64,000 nt of DNA from Ziziphus jujuba (lineage: Eukaryota; Streptophyta; Magnoliopsida; Rosales; Rhamnaceae), in NCBI RefSeq assembly GCF_031755915.1, contig NC_083382.1, forward strand, positions 14,831,501 to 14,895,500, in the 5' to 3' direction. The position numbers and the translations under genes are program-made. How positions within the stretch are numbered: the stretch's first letter is position 1; every line of letters starts with the position of its first letter. Positions 48,732 through 61,649 of this stretch are shown here, one piece after another. The notes beneath the pieces are model-generated. The model ran no database searches. It had not been told where the DNA came from and saw nothing but the letters and a program-made list of their open reading frames with translations.

Positions 48732-51700
48732 TTGTGATGCTTATCCATTTAAGTCCATAATAGGGCATAATTAAATAGAAAACACACTATAAGAGAATAA
48801 GCCCAAAAGGACCTTACTGTAAATACCAGTTAAATAGAATTTTCAATCCCATTATTGGGACATAAAGGTCAATGAAGTAAATCACATTATTATTGGCAGT
48901 CTACACATAAAAATTCTAATATTTTCTCACTTGGACTGCATAACCATAACATAAATAAAACTCACTTAACACAGAATCTCTCAAATGTAAGACCATTTTA
49001 CTTAAGCACATTGCATACCAATAGGATACAACAATTTATATAGTATAGGTCATAAAGATTCACTCTTATAGCATTAATGGATCTAAAACACCCATATACA
49101 AAGACAAAAATGCCTCAAGCAAGCATGTACATAAGGAACAATAATTAATGTCTATAAACATCTCATTTATATATATTAATGATCCACATGCATGCATCTA
49201 TACTCAACAAGGCAATACACTATAATTAATGCAAATTACTGTGCTCCCACTAGCTCTTTGCAGCCAACACCCCCATACGAGATACATATTTCTCAAATAA
49301 CCTAAAGATAAATCTTTGATTACTGGATTCACCAACATATTATAAGTAGGCGTATACTCAACAAAAATGATGCTCTTCCTCCTCTACTTTGTAGAAATTT
49401 GTATCAATGTACTTAGCTCCGAATGTACATTTAAAATTATTGGAGAAAGATATAGCTGTGTAATTATCATAATACATCCTTATAGACCTTTCAATGGAGT
49501 AAACAACTTTTAAATCATTCACAAAATCCCATAGCCAAAATACATGATTGGTCGCTCAAAATATGCCACCTACTTTATCTCTATCGTTGAGGAAATTTAA
49601 TTAACTAGTTAGCACTATTCCAAAATACAGCTCCGTTTGCCATAATGAACACACCCCCGATAATGGACTTTTTATCATCCATGAGACCACCATAATCAAC
49701 ATCAATATATGAAACAACATCAAGTTTGTTGGTCTGTCGATATGTTAATATAAAATCTTTTATACTTCGAATATACCTTAAAACCTTTTTAGCTACTTTC
49801 CAATGCATGAGTCCAGGATTGCTCAAGTATCTACAGAGCACACCAACTACATAAGCAATATCAAGCAATTTACAAACATGAGCATGCATCAAAACGTAAC
49901 TACATAAGAATATGACTTCTATTTCATTATATTTATTTCACTCTTTTTCTTGGACATTGACTTTTAAAGAATTTGTCATCCTTTACCAATCGTGCACTAG
50001 TAGGAGAACACGTGTTCAAAACCAAACCTTTTTAGATTTCTATTAATATAGGCTCTTCGAGATAATTTAAGATAATTCAAAAATACAATTAGCCATATCT
50101 CAAAGAATTTTTATATCTAAAGAAAATTATGCTTCTTTAAGCTTTTCCATATCAAATGACAAAATAACATCTATTTTGTCTAAGCCAATATGTCAGAATC
50201 ATTAGATGCAAGCAACATGTCATCAATATAAAATACCAAGAATATAAAACTACTCCCATTGACCTTCGCATATATGCGTCGGTCAACAATATTTTCCTTA
50301 AAACTATTATTGATCATAATTTCAAAATTTCAAATAATAGTGCCTAGAGGCTTGTTTCTATCCATGAATAGATTTAGTGAGTTTACATACCAAATTCTCA
50401 TTCCAAATGGCTTGGATGTCTATTAGTTGAACCATATAAGTCCTCATACAAATCACTATTCAGAAAAGAAGTTTTGACATCCATATGAGGTAACTTTATG
50501 TCAAAGTGAGCTATAAAAGCCATCATGATTCTAAAAGAATCCTTTGTAGGTGTAGAGGAAAATGTTTCTCTATAATCAATTCCCTCTTTCTAGCTAAATC
50601 CTTTGGCAACGAATCTAGCTTTATATCTTTCCACTTGACCATTGAAGTCATATTTGCTTTTATAGACCCATTTACATCCAATTGGTTTGCTACCTTTTGC
50701 TTACTCAATCAAATCCCAAACATTATTCAATGTCATGGATGTTATCTCATCTTTCATAGCATTTAACTAGAAGTTGGAATGCAAATTGCTCATGGCTTTC
50801 TCATAAATTACTGGATCCGACTTATCATTTATATCAAACTCATGTTCTTTCAAATAAACCAAATAGTAATTAGGTATAGCTAGATCTTTAAACCCTCTAT
50901 GACCTTCTAAGAGGTGCATTAACATTAGCTTTATATGGAACATCTTTTTATTCCATAATGGTTCATTCTAATTAACGATTGGTTGCTCAACTATTGAATC
51001 AATTATTTCTCTAGCAGGAACATCAATTGTGAGAATGAATAAACTTCCCTCTCTAAATTCAAGCTCTTTTGGTATTTGGCTACCAGTAATATGAACATTA
51101 TCCTCAAAATAAACCAACTTTTTTTAGATATGGACAATATGAATCCTATACAATAACCAATGAAAAAAAAAAACCATTAATAGTTTTGGTATCCAATTTC
51201 TTGATTTGATGATTATAAGGTCTAACCTCAGCTTTATAACCCCACAACTAAAAGATGATGTAAACTAGGCTTTTTACTTAATCATAATTCATACGGAGTC
51301 TTTGGAACAGAATAACTTGGTGCTTGATTTAGAATGTAAGCTGTAGTCTTTAAAGCCTTTCCACATAAGAAATTTGGCAAATTAGAATTTGCCAACATAC
51401 ACCATGCCATATTTAACAATGTAAAGTTTGTCCTTACCTGAAACACTATTTTGCTAAAGAGTATCAAGCATTGCATATTAAGCATCAATGCCAATCATGC
51501 AAATACTTTTCAAAAGGCCTTGGGTTTCGTACGGTCTTGTCATATCTACCATAATATTTATCATCTTTATCAGACTTCACAACCTTTAACTTCTTATTCT
51601 TTTGAAGTTCAACCTTAACTTTAAACTCTAATGAAGGCTACTAGAGAATTAGATTTTTCACAGATAAGCTCAACATATTCATTACAGAAGAAGTCATCGA

Positions 51701-54700
51701 TATAAGTGATCAAATATATATAGCCTCCCAAAGCAAGTAGTGTAAAAGGTTCACAAATATCTATGTGAATTAATTCTAAAATATCGCAACTCTACCAACT
51801 TTATTCTTTTTAACTTTAGTAGTTAGCTTACGTTTCATGCATTCATTACTAATGGAGAAGTTTGAGAAGTCAAGAATAGTGAGTATACCATCCTTCCCTG
51901 ATCTTTCCATAATCTGTCTAGAAATATGTCCTAGACTTTACGTCATAGTATATAAGAATTATCATTAATTCTGGCACATTTAAAAGCAACCATAGGAGCG
52001 CCAATAGTATTAACAAAAGAATTAACAGAATCATCACCATATAAAGATCCATATCCTATTAAGATATCATCTTTATACAAAATAACTTTTCCATTTCTAA
52101 AAAGAAAACTATATCTACAGCTATCCAAAAGGGATATAGATATAGTTCCTCCTTGTTGATGATATGAAAGAAACTTCTTACAACTCCAAAAAGTGTCCAA
52201 TGTCTAGTTTTAACTTAATTGTACTTAAGATATGAACCTTCGCTCTTGAGCTATCACCCATATATACATATTGCTCAATATTAGTTGGCCTCCTTTGGTG
52301 TGTCATTCCCTGTGGACTAGCAATATGAATTGTTGCTTCAATATCCAACCACCAAGTAATTACAAATACATTAATAATGTTGGTTTCAATCATTTTAGAC
52401 TTCAAGAAAATCAATATTAAGGGATTACTTTTCTTCTCTTATTGTGCCTTTAATTCCAACAGTTCATCTTTTTGTGACCAAATGTATGGCAATAGTTACA
52501 TATTCCATTAACGAATTCCTTCTTTCCACTTGCTATTGATGAGTCACCTTTGACCAATTAGACTTCGTACCTTGTCCTTCTTTCTTGGATGACTTAGATC
52601 CTTGACCGTTCTTTAAGAATGCTTCTTAGATTAGTTCTTATGATATGTCAAAATAGCCATAGACTATAATCCGTTATGATTTATGTCATCCTCCGTGACC
52701 GTTCTTTAAGAATGCTTCTTAGATTAGTTCTTATGATCTGTCAACATAGCCATAGACTATAACTTGTTATGATTTATGTCATCCTCTTCCTTAACAATGA
52801 TTGTTGTATTCTCTTACAAAGTCTGTGCACATTTTAAGTGTTATAGCTCAATCTAATGTAATCAAACTTCAATATAAGTAAAAAAAGAAAAAAAAAAGTC
52901 TCATCCAAATTCATTTCCATGTTTTTGAGCTTATTATAAAAGGAGAAAAGCTTTAGTATATGTTCTTTTACACAATTAACTCCATCATACATGGTAGATG
53001 TAAGTAAACCTAAAAAGTGGTGTTTTTCATTCTTTTATCAAATTTGATAAATTTGTTGCTAATCTTACCTAGGAGCTTCTTAGCAATATCTACCTTTCGG
53101 ATACTTATATACATGGAATCATCCATACAATTCTATATAACCATCATACAAGATTTATGCAAGTGCTTCCAATCCTCAGACAACTATCTAGCCTTGAGAG
53201 TGTTGTCATTATTAGAAGTTGATGGTGGATCCATTTCCTAAGATAAGTTTAGCTTCATACAGTCAAATTCATCATCAAAGTACTTTTCAACCATTGATAA
53301 TTGGTCCCATTCAAAGATATCATGGCATTTATTGGTAGAGTATTTCCAAGAGTGCTACCAATTGCAGAAATAGCAAACATCATAAATGCATAGTATCAAT
53401 AAAATTATGCAGATATTATTTTCCTAACTTCTTATTCATATTATGTCAAATAAAATCCCTACGGTCCTATAGCACAAAGCATACCCATGTAAGAGTTCAG
53501 GATAGTTAACCGAATAACCATAACTAAATGTATTAAATTAAGTTATTGACAAAGTAACCTAGAACCTGCAATTAATGATTTTCAATCAACTTTCACTTTC
53601 AATCTAAGCATTCTACCAAGTAATTAGACAAATAATAAAATGGACTAATCACTTACATGGACCTTAGTAAATAAAGTGAAAAGAAAGAGTTTCATTGGCA
53701 ATTTCATGGCAATAGGCAAATTTAAGTCTTACGACAAGCAAGTACTTAAGTATCCTATTCATATGTCGACTTGTATTATTGCATTGCTAATTTTATGGTA
53801 TGAAAAAGTTAAGTCTCATGAAGTCGAGTTCCTAATATTTCACACCACTGTGTCAGTTATGGCATTAAGCCTAAATCAAAAGAAAATATCATAAAATATT
53901 TCAATTTTGACCATGGGGTTGCATAAATTTATGATTGAATTCTCATGGTCTCAAACCAAATTCAATCATAAAAAAACTTTTTATTCCAAGCGAGAGTAAG
54001 TATTTAGCAAAACAACTGGAAAACCAAAGAACTGGTACACCTAACACAATAAAGCATCCAGCTTAACCATTCTTGGACTATTCTTGCCTAATTGCACTTA
54101 ACTTTGAGTTCTTTTGAACTCTAAATCCAACCACTCTTAAAAGGCTTGATGTTTAAAAAGTGACTATCATTACATTTGAACCATATCCACCTCTCTTGGG
54201 TCTAGTAGCCTCATTGACACACTTCCAGCTGGATATAAAAGTGACTATTATTACATTTGAACTATATCCACCCCTCTGGGATCCAGCGTCCTCTCTGGCA
54301 CACTTCAACTGGGTATAAGCTTTGATAACATTTGTAACACCCTGCATCCACTAGTGGACTTGTCACTCTCTACCAATATTGTCCTCAATTTAGCCACCTT
54401 ACTTAGTATGAGATTTTATTTAAAGCTTCCCAAAAGGTCACTCATCCTTGAACCACTCTCGCCTGAACACACTTAGTTCCAAAGTTCTTTTAAGCGCTGA
54501 AGCCAATTGCTATAGTCTGCCAATGCCTTACACCCACACACACTGGTTGTGAATGATATGTTTGCTTCAATTCCAATACAAAAAATTGCATGCTATCAAC
54601 TAAATGATATAAACGAAACTTTGACTGATGATTCGATAATCAAGAAAGTAAGCATGCATGCTTTCCCATGATCACCATACCAATTCGGAAGCATATAATA

Positions 54701-57700
54701 TATTTTGGAAATTTAAACAAATAAACTACATACCCAAGACAATTGCAATAGAAGATGATGCCAAGATCTGCACCTATTAACAACTAGTATTTCTAATTGA
54801 ACTCTGCACTCAACAATCAATTCTAAGTAGCTTTCCTACCCATAAGCATGTAAACACACCTTATGCAAGCCTCCAAAACAAACGAACCCTTATATAGGTT
54901 TTTAGGAGACATTTATACTTGTCGCATATCCACACACTTGTCACAAAACTCACATACATTTGACACATGTGCAACACTTGTGTAATTCAATAATAATTGT
55001 AACAAAATAATATATTTAATAATAATAATAATAATAATTTTAATAAAAAGATTGTGATGCGTATCCATTTAGCTTCATAATGGGCTTAAGTAAAGAGAAT
55101 TGGTAATTTTGTTTAATGGTTCAACCAAGCATTATAAAAGATCGAGCCCAAAAAGACCTTATTGTAAATATCAATTAAATAAACTGTTTAGTCGTATTAT
55201 TAAAATATATAGATCAATTGAATGAGTGATAAAATCATAGGCAGTCTATGCAGAAAAATTCTAACGGCCATCCTAACAAGCCTGTGTTACTTAAATTAAT
55301 TACAAATTAGTTCAAACACGTACCATGTTCGTGAATTATGATTCCCATTCAAAAGCCATTGATTGACAACAGAAACATCGTCCTGCAAGAAAATTATCAT
55401 GCCAAGATGCCTCAAAAGGATGAGTTGGAGTAATTGAGCCAAATTCTTATTACAATCTTTCTCTTTTTTAACCAATTGATGTTGAAAATATAACATTGTT
55501 CTTGATGGGACTATCTCCTAGCTTATGCTGAAAGACAGTAATATGGATATTGAAAATGAGAACTACATAATTTTATAGAAATTTAAATACTAATCCTTAA
55601 ATATTTACTCTTTCATATTAAATTTTTAGTATTAAAAAAAGTTATAAAAAAATAACATATAAAACTAAGCTAACGTGAATCTCATTTTTATTATTAATAT
55701 GATTATATCTTCTAGAATAAATTGAAAAATAATTTCCAAAAGATCAGTCCTGATTGAAAATAATATATGTATATATATATATATATAATATAAGTTTGAG
55801 AGTGAGAAGTACATACTTGAAAATAAAGTAGTAAATTGGCCGATAGCATTGTACCTCCCGCTAGAAAGTTTCTACTGAGCCAATCGTATTTTGCGATCCA
55901 ATCGTTCTCATTTACATCCTACATTAGATGTAACCACAGAAAAGTTGCAAATTTTTTTTTCTTTTATTAAGCCAATGTAACACGTGCTTTTGATGTATTA
56001 CCCAAGTTCCAAGAGTTATTTCCAATTATAAAAAAAAAATAAAAAAAAAATAAAAAAAAAAGTCAACCTGGAAATGAGAAGCAATTTAAAAAATAAAATA
56101 AAACAAAATACCTCAAAGCGGTAAGCAAATGCTTTATGACAGATATGATCAACAAATAGAAGACTATCTTGTTTCATCCAGCAGGAAATCTTTTTGAGAA
56201 GATCTCTGTAGTTTTTCATGTGCTGCAAGTCATATTACAAAATTAACCTTATACTACTTGTATTAAACAAAAATAATTAAATTATAACCATAATTAATGC
56301 GCTAAAAACATGAAACTGTTTATCTAACTTATTTGATTTATCAAATGAGATGTCAATTTTCAATTGGTTTCTATTAAATTTTATTATATGCCCCTTATAG
56401 TTATATTCAATTTATTGATTTCAACCACACATATGGATTTGAAAAAACAGAAAAGGAAAAAAAAAAAAAAAAGATTTCAACCACATATACTAATATATTA
56501 TCGTATCTATTTGGCAAATAAATTTGAAACAATTTGATGCCTTTAATGTCATAGCCTTTAGTATCATAGCGAAAATTTGTACCTCAAACGTTCCAATTGA
56601 AAATATTCGGTCATAACATGCCTCCCTTTCAAATGTGGTAATATCAGCTGCAATGATCTCTACATTCTGTAGCTGAAGATCTCTGTGATAAGGTTAGAAA
56701 GCAGCGTGTTAGTGGTTATTAATAGAATCAAGCTCAATATAAATTATCATGAATATATGAAAAATCTCAAAATTAATATATATGTATATAATTTTTTTTA
56801 TAATAAGTGTCTAATCAATTTTTTCGAGTCTGTATAAACATGACCGTATATATATGATTTTGTTATTGTAAATATGCACGTTCACATTTTTACATGTGGA
56901 GAGGTGTGATATGACTGTATATATATGATATTGCTATTGTGAATATATATGTTCACATTTTCACATATGGAGAGGTGTGATATGCGCAGCATAAGATGAA
57001 CATAACCCATTATAATAAAATTGTATATAAAATTTTTTTATAGTATGAATGTTCATACTTTTTTAACATAAAAATGCTCAAAAAAACAATGGTTAATAAT
57101 GATTTTATTAACCGTCTTTTTTTTTTTTTTTTAGACATCTGCACTACATCATAGAATATATATATATATATATATATATATCACATTACCGGCACTGTTC
57201 ATCAACATATTCTTTCTGCGATACTGAATCGGTAATCCCAGCAACGCTGCAGTTCTTATACTTTTGTGCAATGTACAGACAGAGTGATCCCCACCCACAT
57301 CCAATATCCAAAATACTTTGGCCATCTTTTATTTGGGCTCTCTCACAGTAAAGCTCCAACATTGCTTCTTCAGCATCCTCCAATGTGCTTGACTTATCAG
57401 AGAAGTAATAGCAGCTGTATTTGTACAGAGTTTTTTTCTTAATAAAACGGACAATTTATTTTATTAAATCTAATGTAATCAATTATCATAATAATTCATA
57501 TATATAGTACCTGAATTTAAGATTCTTTCCGAGCACCATCTTGAAGAAAGACGTTGGTAATTCATAAAGGATATCAGACTCTTGCTGATCCGTGCTCAAG
57601 GCTATAGGCATTTCTTTCAAAGCTGCATAACATTTGTAAATATATATATAGTAATTCTCTTATCCAGAATATTTTTGTCCAAGATTGTCCTGGAAAACTC

Positions 57701-58058
57701 CCAGCACTTATATATATATATATATATAATATTTACACGTCCCAATGTATCTGGTGTTACATTTTTCTGGACAATTTCGGACAAAATGTTGCTAGATATA
57801 TTATTTCAATACAGCAGGGAAAGGAGAATATATATTATGCTAGCCTTTCAGTCTGAGTGTTTAATACATACAGTGAACAAATTGGAGAAGTTGGGAGAGC
57901 TGAAGTTGGGCCGAGGGTCTATAACCGTAACGAAGACGACTGGCTAAGAACAAGCGGATGAGCCTTCTTAGGACACCGTCCGGTAGGATGTTGCGGTGCA
58001 GAGAAGAGATCATCAGTCTCATGATTGCATCAAACGGTGCCTGTAGAATTCCATACAT
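47680..58058 (-). CDS. (S)-coclaurine N-methyltransferase-like SAM-dependent methyltransferase, eight exons
   Basis: Family members transfer a methyl group from SAM to the nitrogen of benzylisoquinolines, but relatives in many plants have unknown substrates. Exons: 57872-58058, 57511-57622, 57190-57414, 56583-56682, 56112-56222, 55817-55918, 55324-55382 and 47680-47899. All splice borders are GT-AG and the phases agree, giving about 371 residues (typical is about 360). Landmarks are [20 protein letters not shown] in exon 1, [19 protein letters not shown] in exon 2, the SAM-binding motif [10 protein letters not shown] at residues 133-142, [12 protein letters not shown] in exon 5, [14 protein letters not shown] in exon 6, and [16 protein letters not shown] and [13 protein letters not shown] in exon 8. 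The family motif SIEMFEH reads SIGTFEH (residues 203-209), so a glutamate next to the catalytic Glu-His pair is lost. Exon 6 carries a six-residue insert (DWIAKY then DWLSRN). Intron 7 is 7.4 kb because it contains Copia-3. The gene looks intact; its activity is uncertain. Confidence 0.92.
47938..47994. repeat. (CA)n(TA)n microsatellite
   Basis: About 20 CA units followed by seven TA units, in intron 7 of the methyltransferase gene about 40 bp upstream of its last exon on the coding strand. It therefore lies near the branch-point region of that acceptor. Confidence 0.9.
48191..48921 (-). repeat. 3' LTR of Copia-3, truncated
   Basis: About 730 bp. On the minus strand it starts TATTAGAATTTTTATG after a purine tract (GTGAGAAAA). 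It aligns with the first three quarters of the 5' LTR and stops near 48191. An expanded (TAA)n tract lies at about 48699-48727. Confidence 0.75.
49600..52560 (-). pseudogene. Copia-3 pol remnants
   Basis: RNase H reads [19 protein letters not shown] and [18 protein letters not shown] (about 49670-49870). The reverse transcriptase catalytic motif reads [14 protein letters not shown] (about 50196-50236). The integrase C-terminal part reads [20 protein letters not shown] (about 51310-51390). Protease and pre-integrase pieces lie at 51940-52410. All frames are broken by stops and small indels. The sequence is far more decayed than Copia-2. Confidence 0.82.
52604..52789. repeat. 93-bp tandem duplication inside Copia-3
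   Basis: GACCGTTCTTTAAGAATGCT and the following 70 bp repeat at 52604 and 52697 with about five differences, ending TTATGATTTATGTCATCCTC in both. Confidence 0.9.
54158..54319. repeat. 81-bp tandem duplication next to the Copia-3 primer site
   Basis: AAGTGACTATCATTACATTT begins at 54158 and its partner at 54239. Both units continue TTGAAC.ATATCCACC.CTC..GG and end with CACACTTC.ACTGG.TATAA. The second unit runs into the primer-binding-site-like sequence. Confidence 0.85.
54319..54330 (-). other. Primer-binding-site-like sequence of Copia-3
   Basis: TGTTATCAAAGC on the minus strand, two bases after the 5' LTR end, resembles the plant initiator-tRNA(Met) site TGGTATCAGAGC (10 of 12). It supports the 5' LTR boundary at 54333. 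Confidence 0.65.
54333..55266 (-). repeat. 5' LTR of Copia-3
   Basis: About 935 bp. The plus-strand low end reads TGTAACACCCTGCATCC. On the minus strand it starts CGTTAGAATTTTTCTGC (TG mutated to CG). The high end lies about 57 bp from exon 7 of the methyltransferase gene. Confidence 0.75.
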
Positions 58059-58343
58059 TGTTAATTCTCTTCCCTAACTCAGTGTTAAAACTTCTGGTTT
58101 TATTTGTTTAAATGGCCAAAACCAAACTATGTTTATTAACATTGCGTGAACGGTATAAAACATGTGATCATTATTCAATAAATTAATAACAGAGGAAAGT
58201 TTGCATAAAAAACATAGAAAGGTTGTCTTTTATTAATATCTATTTTAATAAACATTACATTAGAGATACGGAGAGATTCGTAACTGAATTATTACCTAAA
58301 GGGTAGTGCTGAAAGACAACGATGCATCAACAAAATTGTAAGG

Positions 58344-58375
<32 letters not shown>

Positions 58376-61300
58376 CAATGATTTAGGAATAGGATTCGCG
58401 AATCATATAGACAATGTTAATTGATAGAATTTTTTATTTTTATTTTTTAATATTAATTAAAAATCTAATAAATGAAAGCAACTTTTTAATAGAAGGCAAT
58501 TAAATTTTCATATGATATTTAAATGATGCTGAATTTTTTCTTTAGAAAAAATAATTGAAAATTTTATATATTTTTCTTTTATCCCATTTAATTTTATATC
58601 ACATCAATATCTAGCATTATAAAATGAGATATCTAAGTCCATTGAATCAAAACTCTATGCTTATATATTTATACAAGATTACATATTATATTAATCTTTT
58701 ATGCAGTAGAGATAAGATGCTCTCGTGGATTAAAATACTCAATTAAAATAAAACGGGTTTTGAATAAAAAAAAAAATTGGAGATTCCTCCTTTATATATA
58801 TATATATATAATAGATTTTGTGAAAAATTGTATTTGGCCTCCCAAAAAAGAACTTCAAACTCAAATATAATGTTTTGAATTCTTTAAATTTAATATTTAG
58901 CCTTTTAAATTACTTATTTATCATGAATAAAATGTAAAATGTGATATTTGATTTTTTATAATGGAATACATAAGTTTAATGTTTAGACTGTATAATCACT
59001 CATTTATCATGATGATAATATTAAATATGATTTTTTTTTTTGGTCCAAAAAAAGAAAGGAAATGTTATTTGACGTTTTATAATGTAATAGATAATAAATG
59101 TAGTAATTAATATATTGTATATTTAATTGAAATTTTATTATATAAAAAATTTCAATTTCTTGTTTTTTAGTTTTTTTATTTTTATTTTTGTAATTTTGCA
59201 ATTATTATTTATCTCAATAAATTTTGAAATATGTCTTTAATTTTATTCAAAATAAAAAAATTTCTTAGATCAATATTTTTAACTTATTATACGGAAATAA
59301 GTTTAAAATTTAAAGTTTAGATTTGATGTGTGGAAGCCTATGTTGGGACAACTAAGTAATAAAACCATTGTTTTTTAAGATAATGATTTTGAATTTGAAT
59401 TCTTCAACCCCTAACATAAAATAAATAAATTAAAATTAAAAAAAAAATGATGTGTGAAGCATGATTTCCATCTTTTATTGGAATATTTTTATCTCTACCC
59501 CAAGTTAGTAGGTTTGAAACCCACCCCATTAGCGATGGAGTCTGCAGTGCTTAAAAAAATATATATATATATATTGTTTTAAGTGGATCCCTTGGTCAAA
59601 ATTTCTTGATCCGTCCCTATATATGTATACGATTGATCTATGCTTTAAGTGATAGTTAGACATTTCACCTAACTAAAAATATAAAAAATGTCAAAAAACA
59701 AAACTATTAAATAGAAATTTCAAGCTATTTACAAAGTGAGATTTATTTTAATAAACATTCTTCGTTTTGTCATTACATATCATATATGACACTATTAAAT
59801 ATAATCTTAAGGATGTGGGCAATATCATCCATCACATTAAAACTATATGCATATAAAGGAGTAATTTTATTTAGACTATAAAATTTATAGTCATATTACA
59901 TTTTACACACACTTATATTTAATTCAACTTTTACATCATACACCAATAAAATATAACTAATTTATTCTTAAATAAATAAAGTAAAATTACATATATTACA
60001 TTATTTTTACCCCTAAGTCCCATTGAAATTGCTAGACACTTTTCAACCACACTAATTCCTATTGAAACTGGTCACCTCTCATTGAAATTGGTTCACTCTA
60101 ATTTATAGTGGAGTATGAGTTAGACCCCAAAAAAATAAGACTGCATAAAAACATTGTTCAAATAGATTTAATTATTAAATATTTTTAATAATAATTTTAA
60201 ATGAGGATAAAAATGTAAATTAATAATTAAACTTTATAAAATCAATTTGGTAATATAATTAGAAATTCTCTTTAAAAAAATTAGAAATTTTAAAAATATT
60301 CATTGATTGTTATACAATTTTATAAGCTCTATATTGAGGATGAATTTCATATAGATATTTTAATATACAATTTTTCTTTTAAAATCTCATTAAATTCAGT
60401 AAAAACTATTACATTTTAAAATACTTTAAAATCAATAATCTTTTAAATACTTTAAATTTAAAAAGATTTTTATAAATTTTTAATTAAATATGACTGAATT
60501 TCAACTAACTTTTATAAGATTTATTAAAAAACGTAGATTAAACATCCCTTACTTGTAAAGATTATTTCAAAATTTGAACTTAAACTTTTATACTTTTTTT
60601 AAATCTATCATAATATATTAGTTTTCAAATTTTAGTGCTCTTTCATCGTGTACAAAACTTCTTTGTCTTTTTCTTTTTCTTTTTCCAAAAACAATATAAT
60701 AAAGATTCAACTAATCATTGTTATTTTTTAGTTTAAGTGGTAGCAGGTATAATCTAACATCACAGCTATCAACAATCTAATTAACGGGTAGGCGAACAAA
60801 TAAACATATCCAAGATTTTAAATTCTAAGTAAATGGGGGAAGGAGACAAAAGCTTTTGCCTTCATTACTTGCCTTGCTTTCGTGGCCTTAGGCTTTTAGA
60901 CGAGACGCCTCGTTATTGTCTCAGCATGTCCTACACTCAATACACAACATAATATCTATGATAGTATTTTAAAAAAAGCATCTTTTTATTTTTTAATAAA
61001 AAATTTTAATAGAATATCTTTTGGCTATTTTTATGGAATTTTAATTTTAAAAAAAAAGTTAACTTTAAATAAAATCAATGGACAACAACATGTTATTTTT
61101 GCACATAATATTAGTTAACTATTTATTTTAAAGGTTATCGGCTTTTGTTAATTCTTAAATTATATTTATAATTATACTTTGGTCTTTAAATTTCAATTTT
61201 TAATAAACTTTGATCTTTAACTGATTTTTTTAAATATTTTTAGCAGTTTCAAAATATACAATGTACTTGATAAAATTACATGGAATTATATGAAATTCTA

Positions 61301-61649
61301 ATTTCATTGTAAACTAGTTACAAGATACTGCATGTTTCAAATCTGTTAAAAATTAAAATAAAAATAAAATTCACCAAAAGTGAAAATTTATTAACCAAAA
61401 TGTTAAAAAAAAACTAAATCAGGACTATTATTCTTAAAAAAAAATAAAAGTGTTATTATTGGTCCATTTAAAATCAATTAGTAATAAAACTACTCTACTA
61501 ACAATCAAAAGCAAGCGTGTTAACCACCAAAAAGAATAAAAAATAAAAAACAAAAAGTATATTCCTCCTGACCCTCCGTGAATCATCATAACTGAGAAAA
61601 TAAAAAAAAATAAAAAAAAAATCTTGAAAAAGGTCAAACAAACCCGCCA
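58059..61649. other. AT-rich intergenic region upstream of both flanking genes
   Basis: The methyltransferase and GNAT genes are divergent, so this 3.6 kb should hold both promoters. No coding region was supported. It contains (TA)n tracts at about 58346-58369 and 58794-58811 and long A/T-only runs. I could not identify a specific promoter element with confidence. The ORFs at 59007-59201 and 61434-61758 (minus) are low-complexity or antisense to the GNAT gene. Confidence 0.6.

Larger units (their letters stand above)
48191..55266 (-). mobile_element. Degenerate Ty1/Copia element (Copia-3) inside methyltransferase intron 7
   Basis: The element spans about 7.1 kb in the same strand sense as the host gene. 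It is bounded by related direct repeats at 48191-48921 and 54333-55266, which share GCATGCTATCAACTAAA, ATAAGCATGTAAACACACCTT, ATTTGACACATGTGCAACA and GGCAGTCTA. Next to the 5' LTR is TGTTATCAAAGC (minus strand, 54319-54330), 10 of 12 bases identical to the initiator-tRNA primer site TGGTATCAGAGC. Coding remnants appear in Copia order. No target-site duplication was found, and the 3' LTR lacks about 240 bp at its distal end, so that edge has been deleted or overwritten. Confidence 0.85.

Noticed and set aside
20833..58058. Possible biosynthetic gene cluster (acyltransferase, methyltransferase, acetyltransferase within one window)
   Set aside because: The genes belong to unrelated pathways, are 3-40 kb apart and are separated by transposons, and no scaffold-forming enzyme or P450 is present.
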